A stretch of DNA of 64,000 nt, taken from positions 86,184,025 through 86,248,024 of the forward strand of contig CM043958.1 in assembly GCA_014529385.2 (NCBI GenBank), read 5' to 3'. Below are positions 46,136-56,271 of this stretch, one piece after another. Numbering within the stretch: the stretch's first letter is position 1; every line of letters starts with the position of its first letter. The notes beneath the pieces are model-generated. The model searched no databases, was not told the origin of the DNA, and was given only the letters and a program-made list of their open reading frames with translations. The stretch comes from Adiantum capillus-veneris. Lineage: Eukaryota; Streptophyta; Polypodiopsida; Polypodiales; Pteridaceae. The position numbers and the translations under genes are program-made.

Positions 46136-46801
46136 TCGTCAACACTGCAGCCAAGCGCGGCCATGTCCATGTGCATTCCCGTGCCCCCGCCCTCGACAAG
46201 TGGAATCAACCATCTGGATAAGATCTTCAACACCAGGAATGAGTTCCCGGGAGTGCAACTCAAGCGCTCCAAGAAAGATAAGCCAACATATCAAGTGGAG
46301 ATAAAGGTGATAGGAAGCATTCCACCTTGGAATATCAATCTTGGTTGCTATGACTCTCTAGAAAAGACCAAGCGTTCCTATAATTACGGTGCATATGTGA
46401 TGCATGAGTTTGAGATAGTGGAGCTCCCCTATTTTTCCTTGGAGGAAAACCATGACCTTGCGAGCTCATGCCCTAGAGAGCTTAGAACGAAACTGTATGA
46501 GGCTGTCCTCCAAAAGGGTACGAAGGGGATCAAAGAATTACGCCAAAATATCTGAGCATATGTAGACCTAACTGTGCAAATGATGGTGCCGACCTCCTGG
46601 ACAAGGTGCATAAATATAGGCAACAAAAGGACCAAAAGCAAGGAAAGGCACAAGCACTCCTCAAAGGTACTAATCAGGTTTTTCTCTCATTTCATTGATA
46701 TTCAATTGGGTTCTCCTGATGGTGTTGGCACCATTGTAAGCATCCACAACTTGGCAATGCACCTCACAATGCAAACAGTTCTCGACACGTTCTCACAATA
46801 A
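46100..46801 (+). pseudogene. Possible AP2-like DNA-binding frame
   Basis: The frame runs from a Pro/Ser-rich start through a Lys-rich linker to YQVEIKVIGSIPPWNINLG and CYDSLEKTKRSYNYGAYVM. It then gives a helical tail (CPRELRTKLYEAVLQKGTKG), stops at 46553, and continues in the same frame to 46801. The W...LG.YDS.E...R.Y...A pattern resembles the second and third strands and helix of a plant AP2/ERF domain. The conserved N-terminal YRGVR strand is not clear. A degenerate AP2-type regulator, or a mobile-element protein of that type, is an inference from pattern only. Confidence 0.35.
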
Positions 46802-46844
46802 TTCCCACATTGTGACTTAGCACAATTTTATGAGCTTCTGTGAG

Positions 46845-46985
46845 GGAGGCACCGCATACCTAATTACTAGGTACGATTGGGGGCAACGAACTGCTTGCTC
46901 GGTCCGGAGGGGGGGGTGAGGGTAGGGGCGGGGGGGCATTGGTCCCCTACCCCCACTCGTGCCTAGCTAGGTATGCGATGCCTCC
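46845..46985. repeat. Foldback with G-quadruplex-forming loop
   Basis: Arms at 46845-46876 and 46957-46985 are near-perfect inverted repeats (GGAGGCACCGCATACCTA against TAGGTATGCGATGCCTCC). The loop contains four long G runs at about 46910-46937 and an inner GGGTAGGGG/CCCCTACCC pair. The unit is about 141 bp with no coding content, like a small MITE or foldback element. No target duplication was identified. Confidence 0.75.
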
Positions 46986-47768
46986 TGGGCGGAAGCTCAT
47001 GATGTTATGTAATTTGTGTGAAAACACTGAGAAAGACTCTGTTGTTTTGCATGAGAAAAATTATAAATCTTCTTGTGAAGGTGTGTTGGAGCAAGTGACT
47101 CAAAATGACAACCGACCTCTTGTCGAGAACAATGAAAGTACCCCACACGCGTTGAGTCTCCATGCGCATGACAATCATCATGCGTCTGCAAAACCCAGAG
47201 CAAAACGCCAACGACCTTCCAACAAAACCACCCTTGTGACCGAGGAAAACACAATAAAGGAGCCTGACTAAAAGGATCTCCCTTTGTATTACTATAGCAT
47301 TAGGGCCCATTGTGGTGGTGTAGGTGTGCATGACTATCCCCAGCAAAAGGACTTGAGAGGAAACTATGTATGTCCTTGATTTTTCAATCACAATTTTAAT
47401 GCATGGTCAAAGCAAGTAATTTCCAACTGGCCAAAATGTCCACCACCATCATCAGAAAACGAAAAAAGGGAACTTGGAAAGGAAATTGACACACTCAGAG
47501 ATCAAAGACCCTTGGAATGACTACGAAGGGTGACTTCGACCTTTTGAATGATGTGCCAAAGGTGTACAATTATTAGTGTAACAAGTGTTTGCCGGACTAC
47601 TACACAAACCCTTTACCGATGAGGTTCTTAGATATAGAGGGAAACACATTTTTTATGCCAAATGATATACCTCCAATAGAGGGTGTTCACCTACCAATAG
47701 TTCAAGACCAACAAGCTCCTAACATTCATATTCATGACTTGCAAACCTTTGAAACAAGTAACAGTCTC
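46939..47768 (+). pseudogene. Decayed unidentified frames cut by chromovirus II
   Basis: A frame at 46939-47271 contains LCNLCENTEKDSVVLHEKN and a basic tail (KPRAKRQRPSNKT). A further frame at 47589-47770 (MPNDIPPIEGVHLPIVQDQQ) runs up to the chromovirus II insertion. Coding direction is constant, but stops are frequent and no family is recognised. The same locus may resume after 56276. Confidence 0.3.
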
Positions 47769-47773
47769 AATGT

Positions 47774-48302
47774 TGTTACAAGACTGAGCACCCTCCTGTT
47801 GTAGTGGTTAGTTGCAATTGGGATAGCTGGCGTAATGGTTAATTATGTGTTGTTTATTTATTTTTTAATTGAGTTAATGATGATGATTTTGTAGAGTGGA
47901 ATGCGGGGAGTTGATGAAGAGGCGTCGGCAATTACTCTTGGCCATTTTATATTTGCACAGTATTTTAGAATTTCATTTCAATAAGCCACTATGGCTCTGT
48001 AAATAATTGTAGTGGGAACTCCCCTTATGGGTCATGCAAGAACTAATGAGCTTCACTCATTTACAAAAGTGAAGTGGTTATAAAAAGAGGGGCCTCAATT
48101 TTTGGCACCTTAAACTCACAAATAATATAATAAATACCAACTCCACAAGAGAGGTTTCGTGGAGTTTGGGCAGATTTAGGCCTTTCTCTTGCAGATTCTC
48201 TTCTCTACTCTCTTATGCTATGGTTATTTTGCTGTGTACTCTCTAATCTAATCTCCATCCCTTACACATCTCTTACAAGCATGTCTATGTCAATTCTATG
48301 TT

Positions 48303-48359
<57 letters not shown>

Positions 48360-48480
48360 ATAGTCTAGGTGTGAGTGTGTGTGCTTGAAAATTGGAAGAA
48401 GAGGTGGACAGGTTGATGGTGATGCTTGGGAGCTTTTGTTGAATAGTTTAAGTAGTTGATCTCCCCCTCTTCACCCAATA
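47774..48480 (+). mobile_element. 5' LTR of chromovirus II
   Basis: Starts TGTTACAAGACTG and ends TTCACCCAATA; the expected terminal CA has become TA. A TATA box, TATAAAAAGAGG, lies at 48079-48090. A (GT)n tract spans about 48309-48358. It matches 55580-56271 along its length with scattered substitutions. Confidence 0.9.
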
Positions 48481-48481
48481 G

Positions 48482-48493
48482 TGGTATCAGAGC
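48482..48493 (+). other. Primer-binding site, initiator tRNA-Met type
   Basis: TGGTATCAGAGC is the standard 12-base complement of plant initiator tRNA-Met used by most chromoviruses. It lies one base after the LTR. About 700 bases of leader-like sequence follow without a recognisable gag; the frames at 48594-48806 and 48957-49139 have no known motif. Confidence 0.92.
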
Positions 48494-49699
48494 GAAGGTT
48501 CGTGGCAATCGACAACCTGATTGTCGAATTTTAAAGAGGGATTTTCAAGCTTGCAGCATCAAATTTGCAAATCAAGGCTTAATCAATAACTAATTGGCAA
48601 AAGTCCAATTAATCACGCTTATCGATCATCAAAATTTGGTATGTTCAAACTCTAAATTTAAATCAACGGCTAAACTTGTGAATTGTGAGGACAAAAGGGC
48701 GACAATTAAAGAAACTAGATCTTTTGAAGATATTGAAGCAAACGGTAATTATGAATACGACATTGGATCTCCTCGTCGGCAAGGTAAAGCTTACACAGAG
48801 AATTAATCAACAATATTATTCAATAATTTTGTCCATCAACAATCGTAACTCGGGTATGTACATCATTTAATTCAAGATAATTGTTAAAATTTTATGGATC
48901 TATGAAGATACGGGCAAGGAATCGAAAAGAAGGGGATTTTGAAGAACTTCGAGTAATTGGAAATTCCAATTCAGCATTGGATTCCATTGAAAGAGATTAG
49001 AAGAGGAAAATTTGGATCGGGGAAGATAAGAGGCCGATCAAGAAGAAGTTTTGAGATTCCAAAAAGTTCGTCCAATCGGCAATTCCGATTCCGATTCCGA
49101 TTAGAGAGGCCAAAATCCAACTTTGAGAAGCTCCAATGATTTACCTCAGCAACTTTCAAGAAGAAAAGAAAAATTCATCATCCATCACAAGGACTTGGGG
49201 ATCATGGCTTGGCGAGATTTTTTATTTTTTTTTTGGCTTTTTCGCTACCTACGGCCATAGGAACACTCCCTTGCACACAAGAAAGGCTCATGGCTGACCA
49301 GCACCAAAATGCTCCTAACCACCGCCAAGTAGGTCGCCTTGGACCGCTGGGTAATTCCCTGGTCGTGCACGCAGGCTGAAACTGCCGCTGCAGACCGCCC
49401 TCCTCATCTCTCACTCTCGCGCACTGTCTGCGTCCGGCTCTGGTCGCTGCTTTATTTTCCTCCATGCATTCACATGCAACTTAAGTGGTGCTTATTAAAG
49501 CACTGACCGGCTGCCACTCGCCATCCCTTTTGGCCGTCCACTCAGCTCAAGGACTCATAGTCCTTAAGGGTGCAATCACCCCTCGTTTTCAGCTTATTGG
49601 CCGGTTACCAAATGCGATAACAAAATAAGGCCCTGGCTGCCCCCTTGGTCTCGAGTCACCTTCCCCCCCACCCCCTCGAATACTTGGTTGAACACCCGT

Positions 49700-49830
49700 A
49701 TTTGTGAAAAATGTGTCTCAGCTTAATATCGTGCCATTTTCAAATTCGAACAAATGCCACTTGAGGGCATAGAGTAAAGGAGAAATTTGCCCCAAATTAG
49801 AGAAAGATAGTGTACAAATTCAAAAAAAAA
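49700..49830 (-). repeat. Copy of the GA-associated dispersed repeat
   Basis: Read on the minus strand this block matches 62600-62720 (for example GGCACGATATTAAG, then TGAGACACATTTTTC). The other copies lie at about 61990-62130, 62590-62730 and, more diverged, 62275-62400. Around it, 49202-50030 shows no recognisable gene. Confidence 0.8.
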
Positions 49831-50032
49831 TCGATAAATATTAGTTATTATATTGGCCGTCCACTCTCATTAACCCTGGTCGCTTCACCATAAACTTATC
49901 ATCTACCCTCAATTATGAATGCCTTGCCCCCCCCCCAACCTTAAAGATGACTTGTCAACCGTCCATGCTACCTAGGCCATTCTAGCACTAGCCACCCGAC
50001 TACCATTTGAGGAAGAGAACTCAAATGACTTC

Positions 50033-50408
50033 TTGAATTTTTTTTTTGAAACTAGATCTACCAAAAACCTCGTAGGAAATCTCTATAGCTCCGAAAACTT
50101 TCACGCCTTTTTGCATAAAGCCACCAATTGGTCACCCATCAAGGCCTTTGACGCTAGCCTCCTAAGTCAATGCATCTCGGCTCACAAGAGCTCAGACCCA
50201 GTTTCAAAATTCCAAATTTCAGTGAACAACCAAATAGGAAAGCTAACTTACACATCATTTGCGACATCAAAACTATCATTCCAAAAGAACTTGGAAGTAG
50301 TAGCTTGCTTTCTGATGATTACCCCCAGGACCATGTTCAAAAGCTCTCAAAGCGGACAGAAACCACTGAAAAGGCTTACAAGACAGCCTACTAGATTTGA
50401 CAACCAGG
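50033..50408 (+). pseudogene. Unidentified exon-like frame with splice donor
   Basis: About 370 bases are open in overlapping frames (for example NLHIICDIKTIIPKELGSSS) and end at CAACCAG followed by GTAAATTAA, a reasonable donor. It lies inside chromovirus II between its leader and the CACTA transposase. It may be a captured host exon, but the family is not recognised. From 50409 to 51330 no further gene is seen. Confidence 0.25.
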
Positions 50409-51336
50409 TAAATTAATCTAAATTTATTACATTTTCTTGAATTTTCTTGAAAACATGTGTTTAAACAAGTTCTATTGGATGAACTTTGTGTTATTAACTC
50501 TCTATGGAGTTTTCTCTATTTATAAGTTGCCGAGATGGCACCTTGAAGACAGTGGAAGAATCCACTAACCACATGTCTGTATTTAAAGCCATTTGGATTG
50601 GCTAACCACCAACAGTCAAAATACATATCTTAAAAGTTTATATTGACCTTGGATAATAGTCATTATCTATTATCATTTATGGGATTTTTTTATATTTTTT
50701 GTGTGACATTTGTAGTTAAGCATTGATGATTCCATGTTATATATTTTCTTCATGCGCCTAATCATGGCACAAAGGCCACTATTAGTTGTAATGTTGACAG
50801 ATCACAAATACAATCACTTGTAAGTACAAAATTCTCTCGAGAATTGTGAGCTTCAAAACACCAGATTTACTATGGTTTACATTCTTTTCAAGAAGCTAAA
50901 TGCCAACTCATTAAGTTGCTAAAATGACATCATTACTTTATTTACTACTAGTATGCTAACTCTATTTCTACACAGAACCATGTCTATATAACAAAATACA
51001 CCAATTTCTTCATAATAGCATTTACGTATTTGATGGAAAAGTGAAGTTTGACAAGTTGCTATGGTATTGCATATCTTATAGCTTTAGGCTTACTGGCCCT
51101 AGCAGGTACTAAATTCTTGGTAAAGTTTTCTTTTCAGATAATCACACTTGTGGCCACCTTCTATGGTTGTAATGCAGGATATCCTGGGCATGAGGACTCT
51201 TAAGATCTTGTGCATTCTCCATGTCCTTAGCTCATGCTTGGATACTCACTATATTTTGGATCATGGTCTTTATTTAAACAAGAAGCCTAAGCTTGTAATG
51301 TATTTTAATAGTTAATCACCTTTACATTGGCACATT

Positions 51337-51446
51337 ATGGTAACTCGTACCATAGAGATAGTCACTTCATCCCTGGAGACAATCCGTCAGTATGGTAACT
51401 CGTACCATAGAGATAGTCTCTTCATCCCTGGAGGCAATCCGTCATC
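51337..51446. repeat. 55-bp tandem duplication at the CACTA truncation point
   Basis: Positions 51337-51391 and 51392-51446 are near-identical head-to-tail copies (ATGGTAACTCGTACCATAGA...). They coincide with the 3' limit of recognisable transposase sequence. Confidence 0.92.
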
Positions 51447-53098
51447 GCACATCTCCTTCTGCTCTAACCATGCTTGTGCAGACATCCTTGGTGGCTCTCT
51501 TCCCAAAAAGCCGTCGCGTAACACATGATTCTCTGGAAGATACGCTTGATGACCTTCGTAGATTTGCTTCTTCAGTGAGGGCTCCCTACGTGCATTCAGT
51601 CTAGGTCCACATGTGACACATGCTCTGTATCCGCTTGTTTGAAGCCCTGCATGTATACACATGATAATAGATCAACTATGGGAAAAAACAAGATTTACAG
51701 TGTCTAAGTGAGGAGTGTCAATAGATCACCTGAGCATTCTGTTAGCCCGGGATAGTCATGCATGGTCCACATTAGAATGCCTCTGATCAAAGCATTCCGT
51801 CGTCCTGTGTGTCGGCTCATATCCACCACCTCTATGCCAATCCACAATTGTTGTAGCTCTTCCAATAGTGGACGAAGATACACATCCATATTCTCCACTT
51901 TATATCGCCCTGGCACAATCAAGCTTAGCCATAGGTGCCCCTTCTTCGTAGTCAACCACGGGGGAATGTTGTAGTTGACGATGACAACGGGCCATACACT
52001 GTAAGATGTTGATCTTTGACCAAATGGATTTACGCCATCCATAGCCAGGCCTAAGCACAAATTTCGAGCTTCCCTGGCAAAATCCCACCATGTTCCATCT
52101 ATATGTTTCCAGGCTGCGCAATCTGCAGGAATTCGTAGCACACCATCCGAAGATTTATTCTCCTCATGCCATGATGCTAGGGCGGCCATGGACTTACATT
52201 CGAAGAAATGCTTGATGCGAGGAAGCAGAGGAAAATGTCGCAAAACCTTTTGTGGAATTTTTGTCCCGTGGAGATCTACTCGATATCTTTCGAAATCACA
52301 TTTCGGACACTTCTCCATGTCTATGTATTCCCCTCTGAAAAGAATGCAGTCATTAGGACAAGCGTGGATAGAATTGTAATCCATCCCCAAGTTTCGCAAA
52401 ATCTTTCTTGCTTCATCTCGGGAATCTGGCATCACATTGTCAGCTGGTAGTATGTGCTCTTTAAGCAATCTACACAACATAAAAATACGATACAGTCGTG
52501 TAAAAATCTATCAGATCATTATACATTTAGAGTTTTATTAAAGTAAACTAATTGTAATAGATCACCTGAAAAGCGTTGTGACGCTAGTGTCACTCCATCC
52601 AAACTTTGTCAGCATGTTGAGAAGAACCAGGAGTGCTTTCAATCTAGACATACGTGCTTCATTATACAATGGCGTATCGGCTTCACTTTTCATATCATCA
52701 TAGATAAGCCTTTCTGAATCCATGATCGTCTCGATCATTTCATCAATCTCAGGCTCAAACATTGCCTCGTTGGGAATGTGCTCTGCATGATCATCCCCCG
52801 AGCTGTCAGAGGCTACATCTTGTGGCCTCACATATGTTGCTTGACCAAAGCGCCTGCGAACACGTCTATTGGGTTGCAAGATTGCTGCTTGTTGGCCAGC
52901 GTCAGAGTCCGACGAGTTATAATTGGCAACAACTCGATCTATAATAGATGGATCGAACTCGCCAAATTCGCGAACGTGCTGCAAAGAAACACGTCTTGTC
53001 CGTCGCACAGCATGCTTGCATTGATTACAAGGACATAAGACCCTCGTTAAGAGATAGGTGTTTCGGTTGGACAGTCCCACATCCTTGTCACTACTCAT
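51387..53098 (-). CDS. CACTA TNP2-type transposase, three exons, 3' truncated
   Basis: Exon 1 (53098-52566) starts at an ATG and has the transposase-associated Cys motif CPCNQCKHAVRRTRR and an acidic linker. Exon 2 (52469-51730) holds the conserved CPNDCILFRGEYIDMEKCPKC, then FPLLPRIKHFF, LCLGLAMDGVNPFG and WLTTKKGHLWLSL. Exon 3 (51646-51387) gives SGYRACVTCGP and YEGHQAYLPENH. Introns at 52470-52565 and 51647-51729 are GT-AG, and removing them keeps the TNP2 frame open. No stop interrupts the exons, unlike most other frames here. The later catalytic part and the DUF4218 domain are missing. It is a recent but truncated copy. Confidence 0.85.
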
Positions 53099-53160
53099 AA
53101 TGAGGATAAAAATCTTATAACCTGGACAACAAATTTAATATTCTATTGGCATTCTTCGTC

Positions 53161-53164
<4 letters not shown>

Positions 53165-53230
<66 letters not shown>
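53165..53230. repeat. (CT)n microsatellite
   Basis: A CT tract of about 65 bases lies just upstream of the transposase start codon, in the position of its 5' leader when read on the minus strand (GA-rich leader). Confidence 0.96.
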
Positions 53231-53232
<2 letters not shown>

Positions 53233-53539
53233 CTCTAGTCATGTCCAATCCCCGCACACCTCGGTCTAGAGGTGCACGGAGATCAGAACCACCGGGTTAT
53301 AATCTCGTCTTTATTGCTCAATACCTATATTTGTGGGTACAAGAAATCTACAGACCCACGTCTACATGATACTGCATGTAGTGGACAAAACCCCTTTGCC
53401 TCTTCTCTAGCTGTAGCACTTCACAACATCTTAACATCTTTTCACAGTAGATCTTTTCACTGTTCGTCTAACTCTAAACCCTAAACCGTAATTAATTCTT
53501 GCGTGGACTCGAATCTAACGTAAATAAGCGTAAATCTAA

Positions 53540-53656
53540 ATAAACGTAAATCTAACTAAAAATAAACCTAAATCTAATTTAACGTAAGTCTACATCTAAC
53601 CTAATCTTTAACATCTTTTGGGATAGTTTCCTACGACGTTAAAACTCTCTTCTTCT

Positions 53657-53689
<33 letters not shown>

Positions 53690-54390
53690 ACCTAAATAAA
53701 CCTAAGTCTTATCTAATATAACATAAATCTAAATCTAACGTAAATTAAGTTATATTAAAAACAAAGAACTAAACTAACAGGGATTATAAGAACCTTAAAA
53801 CTGATTTAACACATAATTTTTCACATAACTCGGCAAGAGTTGGCATTCTCATCACTAAAGATGTGAGAGTTAACTTCCGGTGGTGACGCTGCCTCATCTC
53901 CATCCACATCTGACGACAGCAATTGGCCCTTTGGACCGTTCTTGCTCTTGTTACTAACTTTGAAGTTGCTGTTGAATGACTAGAGGTTGTCTAGATGGTC
54001 ATTGTCGGGGATGTAGTGACTCTTGCCGCCCTGAAGATCCACCTTCTTCCCTATCTTCTGAAGACATTTCACCAGTACTTTTGGATCGACGGAGCCCACC
54101 ATGAGTGAAGGCAGCAATACCCTATATTCCATTGAGGGCTTTCTTCACCCGCTTCATGCAGGCATCGCAGTCTATGGAGACCTAAATCTAATCTAATATA
54201 ACGTAAATCTAAATCTAGCGTAAATAAACGTAAATCTAACTAAAAATAAACATAAATCTAATCTAATTTAACTTAAATAAACCTAAATCTAATTTAACGT
54301 AAGTCTACATCTAACCTAATCTTTAACGTCTTTTAGGATAGTTTCCTACGACGTTTATCTCTCTTCTTCTTGTGTGTGTGCGCGTGTGTG
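53540..54390. repeat. Direct repeat of CTAAATCTAA-rich block
   Basis: The text running from AATAAACGTAAATCTAACT to TTTCCTACGACGTT and TCTTCTTCTTGTGTGTG occurs at about 53530-53685 and again at about 54215-54390. A third TTTCCTACGACGTTAAA lies at 54545. The two blocks flank the HMA-like fragment on both sides. Confidence 0.85.
53821..54180 (-). pseudogene. Captured HMA (heavy-metal-associated) gene fragment
   Basis: On the minus strand the sequence opens with SIDCDACMKRVKKALNGI, the metal-binding CxxC loop and first helix of an HMA domain. A stop and a small deletion follow, and the frame resumes at 54102 as MVGSVDPKVLVKCLQKIGKKV, which matches the second half of the same fold. A Ser/Lys/Gly-rich tail follows to a TGA at 53821. 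The arrangement resembles plant HIPP-type metallochaperones, which bind metals in the cytosol or at membranes. It sits between CACTA terminus and transposase, so it is most likely a host gene fragment picked up by the transposon. It is broken by stops and a deletion. Confidence 0.7.
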
Positions 54391-54589
54391 GATGTGTGTG
54401 CCAATAAAAAGAGATAAATGGTATAACCTTTCTATCACCCATGCCAAGTATGATAGATTGGTTATGCCATTTCCCTCTTGAATAATAGGTCTTGAGTTCA
54501 ACTCCTCGTCGGCTAGATCTTTAGGTCTTTTAATTTTAATTAGTTTCCTACGACGTTAAATTAGTTTCTCTCTCGTTCTCTCTCAATGT

Positions 54590-54808
54590 GTGTGCGTTTT
54601 TTTGTTTATGCATGTTTTCTCTCTCTTTTCCTCTCTCAATGTGTGCGTTTTTTGTTTATGCATGTTCTCTCTCTCTCTCTCTCTCTCTTTTCCTCTCTCA
54701 ATGTGTGCGTTTTTTGTTTATGCATGCTCTCTCTCTCTTTTCCTCTCTCAATGTGTGTGTGCATTCTTTGTTTATGTATGTGTGTGTGCGTTTTTGTTTA
54801 TGTTTGTA

Positions 54809-54870
<62 letters not shown>

Positions 54871-54877
54871 AACACTA

Positions 54878-54912
<35 letters not shown>

Positions 54913-54982
54913 GAGAGAGAAAGAGGGGAAGGGAACATGAGAGTGAGGAGAGGGAAGGAGCATACCTGGCTCTCCTTCCTCT

Positions 54983-55018
<36 letters not shown>

Positions 55019-55020
55019 AG

Positions 55021-55062
<42 letters not shown>
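54590..55062. repeat. Dense (CT)n/(GT)n/(GA)n block
   Basis: Four repeats of a unit with TCAATGTGTGCGTTTTTTG and TTATGCATG plus CTCTCT runs (54580-54780) lead into a CT tract (about 54809-54867), GT and GA tracts (about 54877-54915), then GT (about 54987-55017) and GA (about 55026-55061). The long frames across it are low-complexity artefacts. Confidence 0.93.
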
Positions 55063-55067
<5 letters not shown>

Positions 55068-55090
55068 CGTTACCTGCTCCTTGCTTGAGG

Positions 55091-55131
55091 GCGCCGAAAA
55101 ACTCAGATCTGAGATCTGAGTTTTTGGGCGC
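55091..55131. repeat. Palindrome in the CACTA subterminal region
   Basis: AAAAACTCAGATCT (55097-55110) and its exact reverse complement (55112-55125) are separated by one base. Allowing one mismatch, the arms extend to 20 bp (55091-55131). It lies about 120 bases inside the CACTA terminus. Confidence 0.95.
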
Positions 55132-55252
55132 TCTCTGTTATTTTTTTAGCCCAGCAAACGTCGCTATGAGCGTCGCTATGTGCAACGCCGGGATTTTTTT
55201 TTTTTGAGCGTCGTTGTGTGAGCGTCGCTAATATGAATAGCCTCTTGTAGTG

Positions 55253-55531
55253 AATGCCTTTCACATTAGTCTTTTACGCCCATTCAGAGGACCCCTACCT
55301 ACACACCACATTTATGAAGACCCACCTTTACTTGTAGACCAAGAAGAGCAACTCATCCTTGATAAAATAGTTGATCATGAGACCACCACTACACGCACTG
55401 GAATGGTTTATAACCGTTACCTTTTGACTTTCAAGGGCCACCATAGAGAGGATGCCAAATGGATGCCTGAAAAGTTTTTTCACAACTTTTCCGACCTTCT
55501 CCACACTTTCCATCACTCACGGTCCATTTGA
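55253..55531 (+). pseudogene. Chromovirus II integrase tail with chromodomain
   Basis: The frame begins at the base after the CACTA terminus with NAFHISLLRPFRGPLPTHH, the integrase GPY/F-to-tail segment. An acidic linker follows (YEDPPLLVDQEE), then the chromodomain (LILDKIVDHE, then YLLTFKGHHREDAKWMPEKF). The domain is intact and open to its stop at 55531. It would target integration through histone marks. Everything N-terminal is missing, so this is the only pol remnant of the element. Confidence 0.9.
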
Positions 55532-55568
55532 TTTCACTATTGAGCAACTGAGGACAGTTGCTATCCCT

Positions 55569-55579
55569 GGTGGGAGGGA
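55569..55579 (+). other. Polypurine tract of chromovirus II
   Basis: GGTGGGAGGGA directly precedes the TG of the 3' LTR. It primes plus-strand synthesis and fixes the LTR boundary. Confidence 0.85.
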
Positions 55580-56115
55580 TGTTACAAGACTGTGCACCCT
55601 CCTGTTGTAGTGGTTAGCTGCAATTGGGATAGTTGTCGTAATGGTTAATTATGTGCTCTCTATTTATTTTCTAATTGAGTTGATGATGATGATTTTGTAG
55701 AGTGGAATGCGGGGAGTTGATGAAGAGGCATCGGCAATTACTCTTGGCCATTTTATATTTGCACAATATTTTACAATTTTATTTCAATAAGCCACTATGG
55801 CTTTGTAAATAATTGTAGTGGGAACTCCCCTTATGGGTCATGCAAGAACTAATGAGCTTCACTCATTTACAAAAGTGAAGTGGTTGTAAGGGGCCTCAAT
55901 TTTTACCACCTTAAACTCACAAATAATATATTAAATACCAACTCCATAAGAGAGGTTTCGTGGAGTTTGAGGCCAGATTTAGGCCTTTCTCTTGCAGATT
56001 CTCTTCTCTACTCTCTTATGCTATGGTTATTTTGCTGTGTACTCTCTAATCTAGTCTCCGTCCCTTGCACATCTCTTACAATCTCTTACAAGCATGTCTA
56101 TGTCAATTATATGTT

Positions 56116-56147
<32 letters not shown>

Positions 56148-56271
56148 ATCATAGTCTAGGTGTGAGTGTGTGTGCTTGGAAATTGGAAGAAGAGGTGGAC
56201 AGGTTGATGGTGATGCTTAGGAGCTTTTGTTGAATAGTTTAAGCGGTCGATCTCCCCCTCTTCACCCAACA
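55580..56271 (+). mobile_element. 3' LTR of chromovirus II
   Basis: Starts TGTTACAAGACTG and ends TTCACCCAACA, with canonical TG...CA. It matches the 5' LTR but lacks the TATAAAAAGA segment (GTGGTTGTAAGGGGCC here), and its (GT)n tract (about 56121-56147) is shorter. Confidence 0.9.

Larger units (their letters stand above)
51337..55252 (-). mobile_element. CACTA transposon nested in chromovirus II
   Basis: The right terminus is clear: read on the minus strand the element opens CACTACAAGAGGC at 55252 and is followed by several GAGCGTCGCTA-type subterminal repeats. The chromovirus integrase tail begins at the next base. A TNP2-type transposase lies inside in the same orientation, with an HMA-like gene fragment between terminus and transposase. 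The left terminus was not found, so the element is probably truncated near 51337; its true limit could be further left. Confidence 0.8.

Noticed and set aside
54586-55119. 177-codon frame of Leu/Ser/Cys/Val repeats
   Set aside because: Entirely made of CT, GT and GA microsatellites within the CACTA 5' region.
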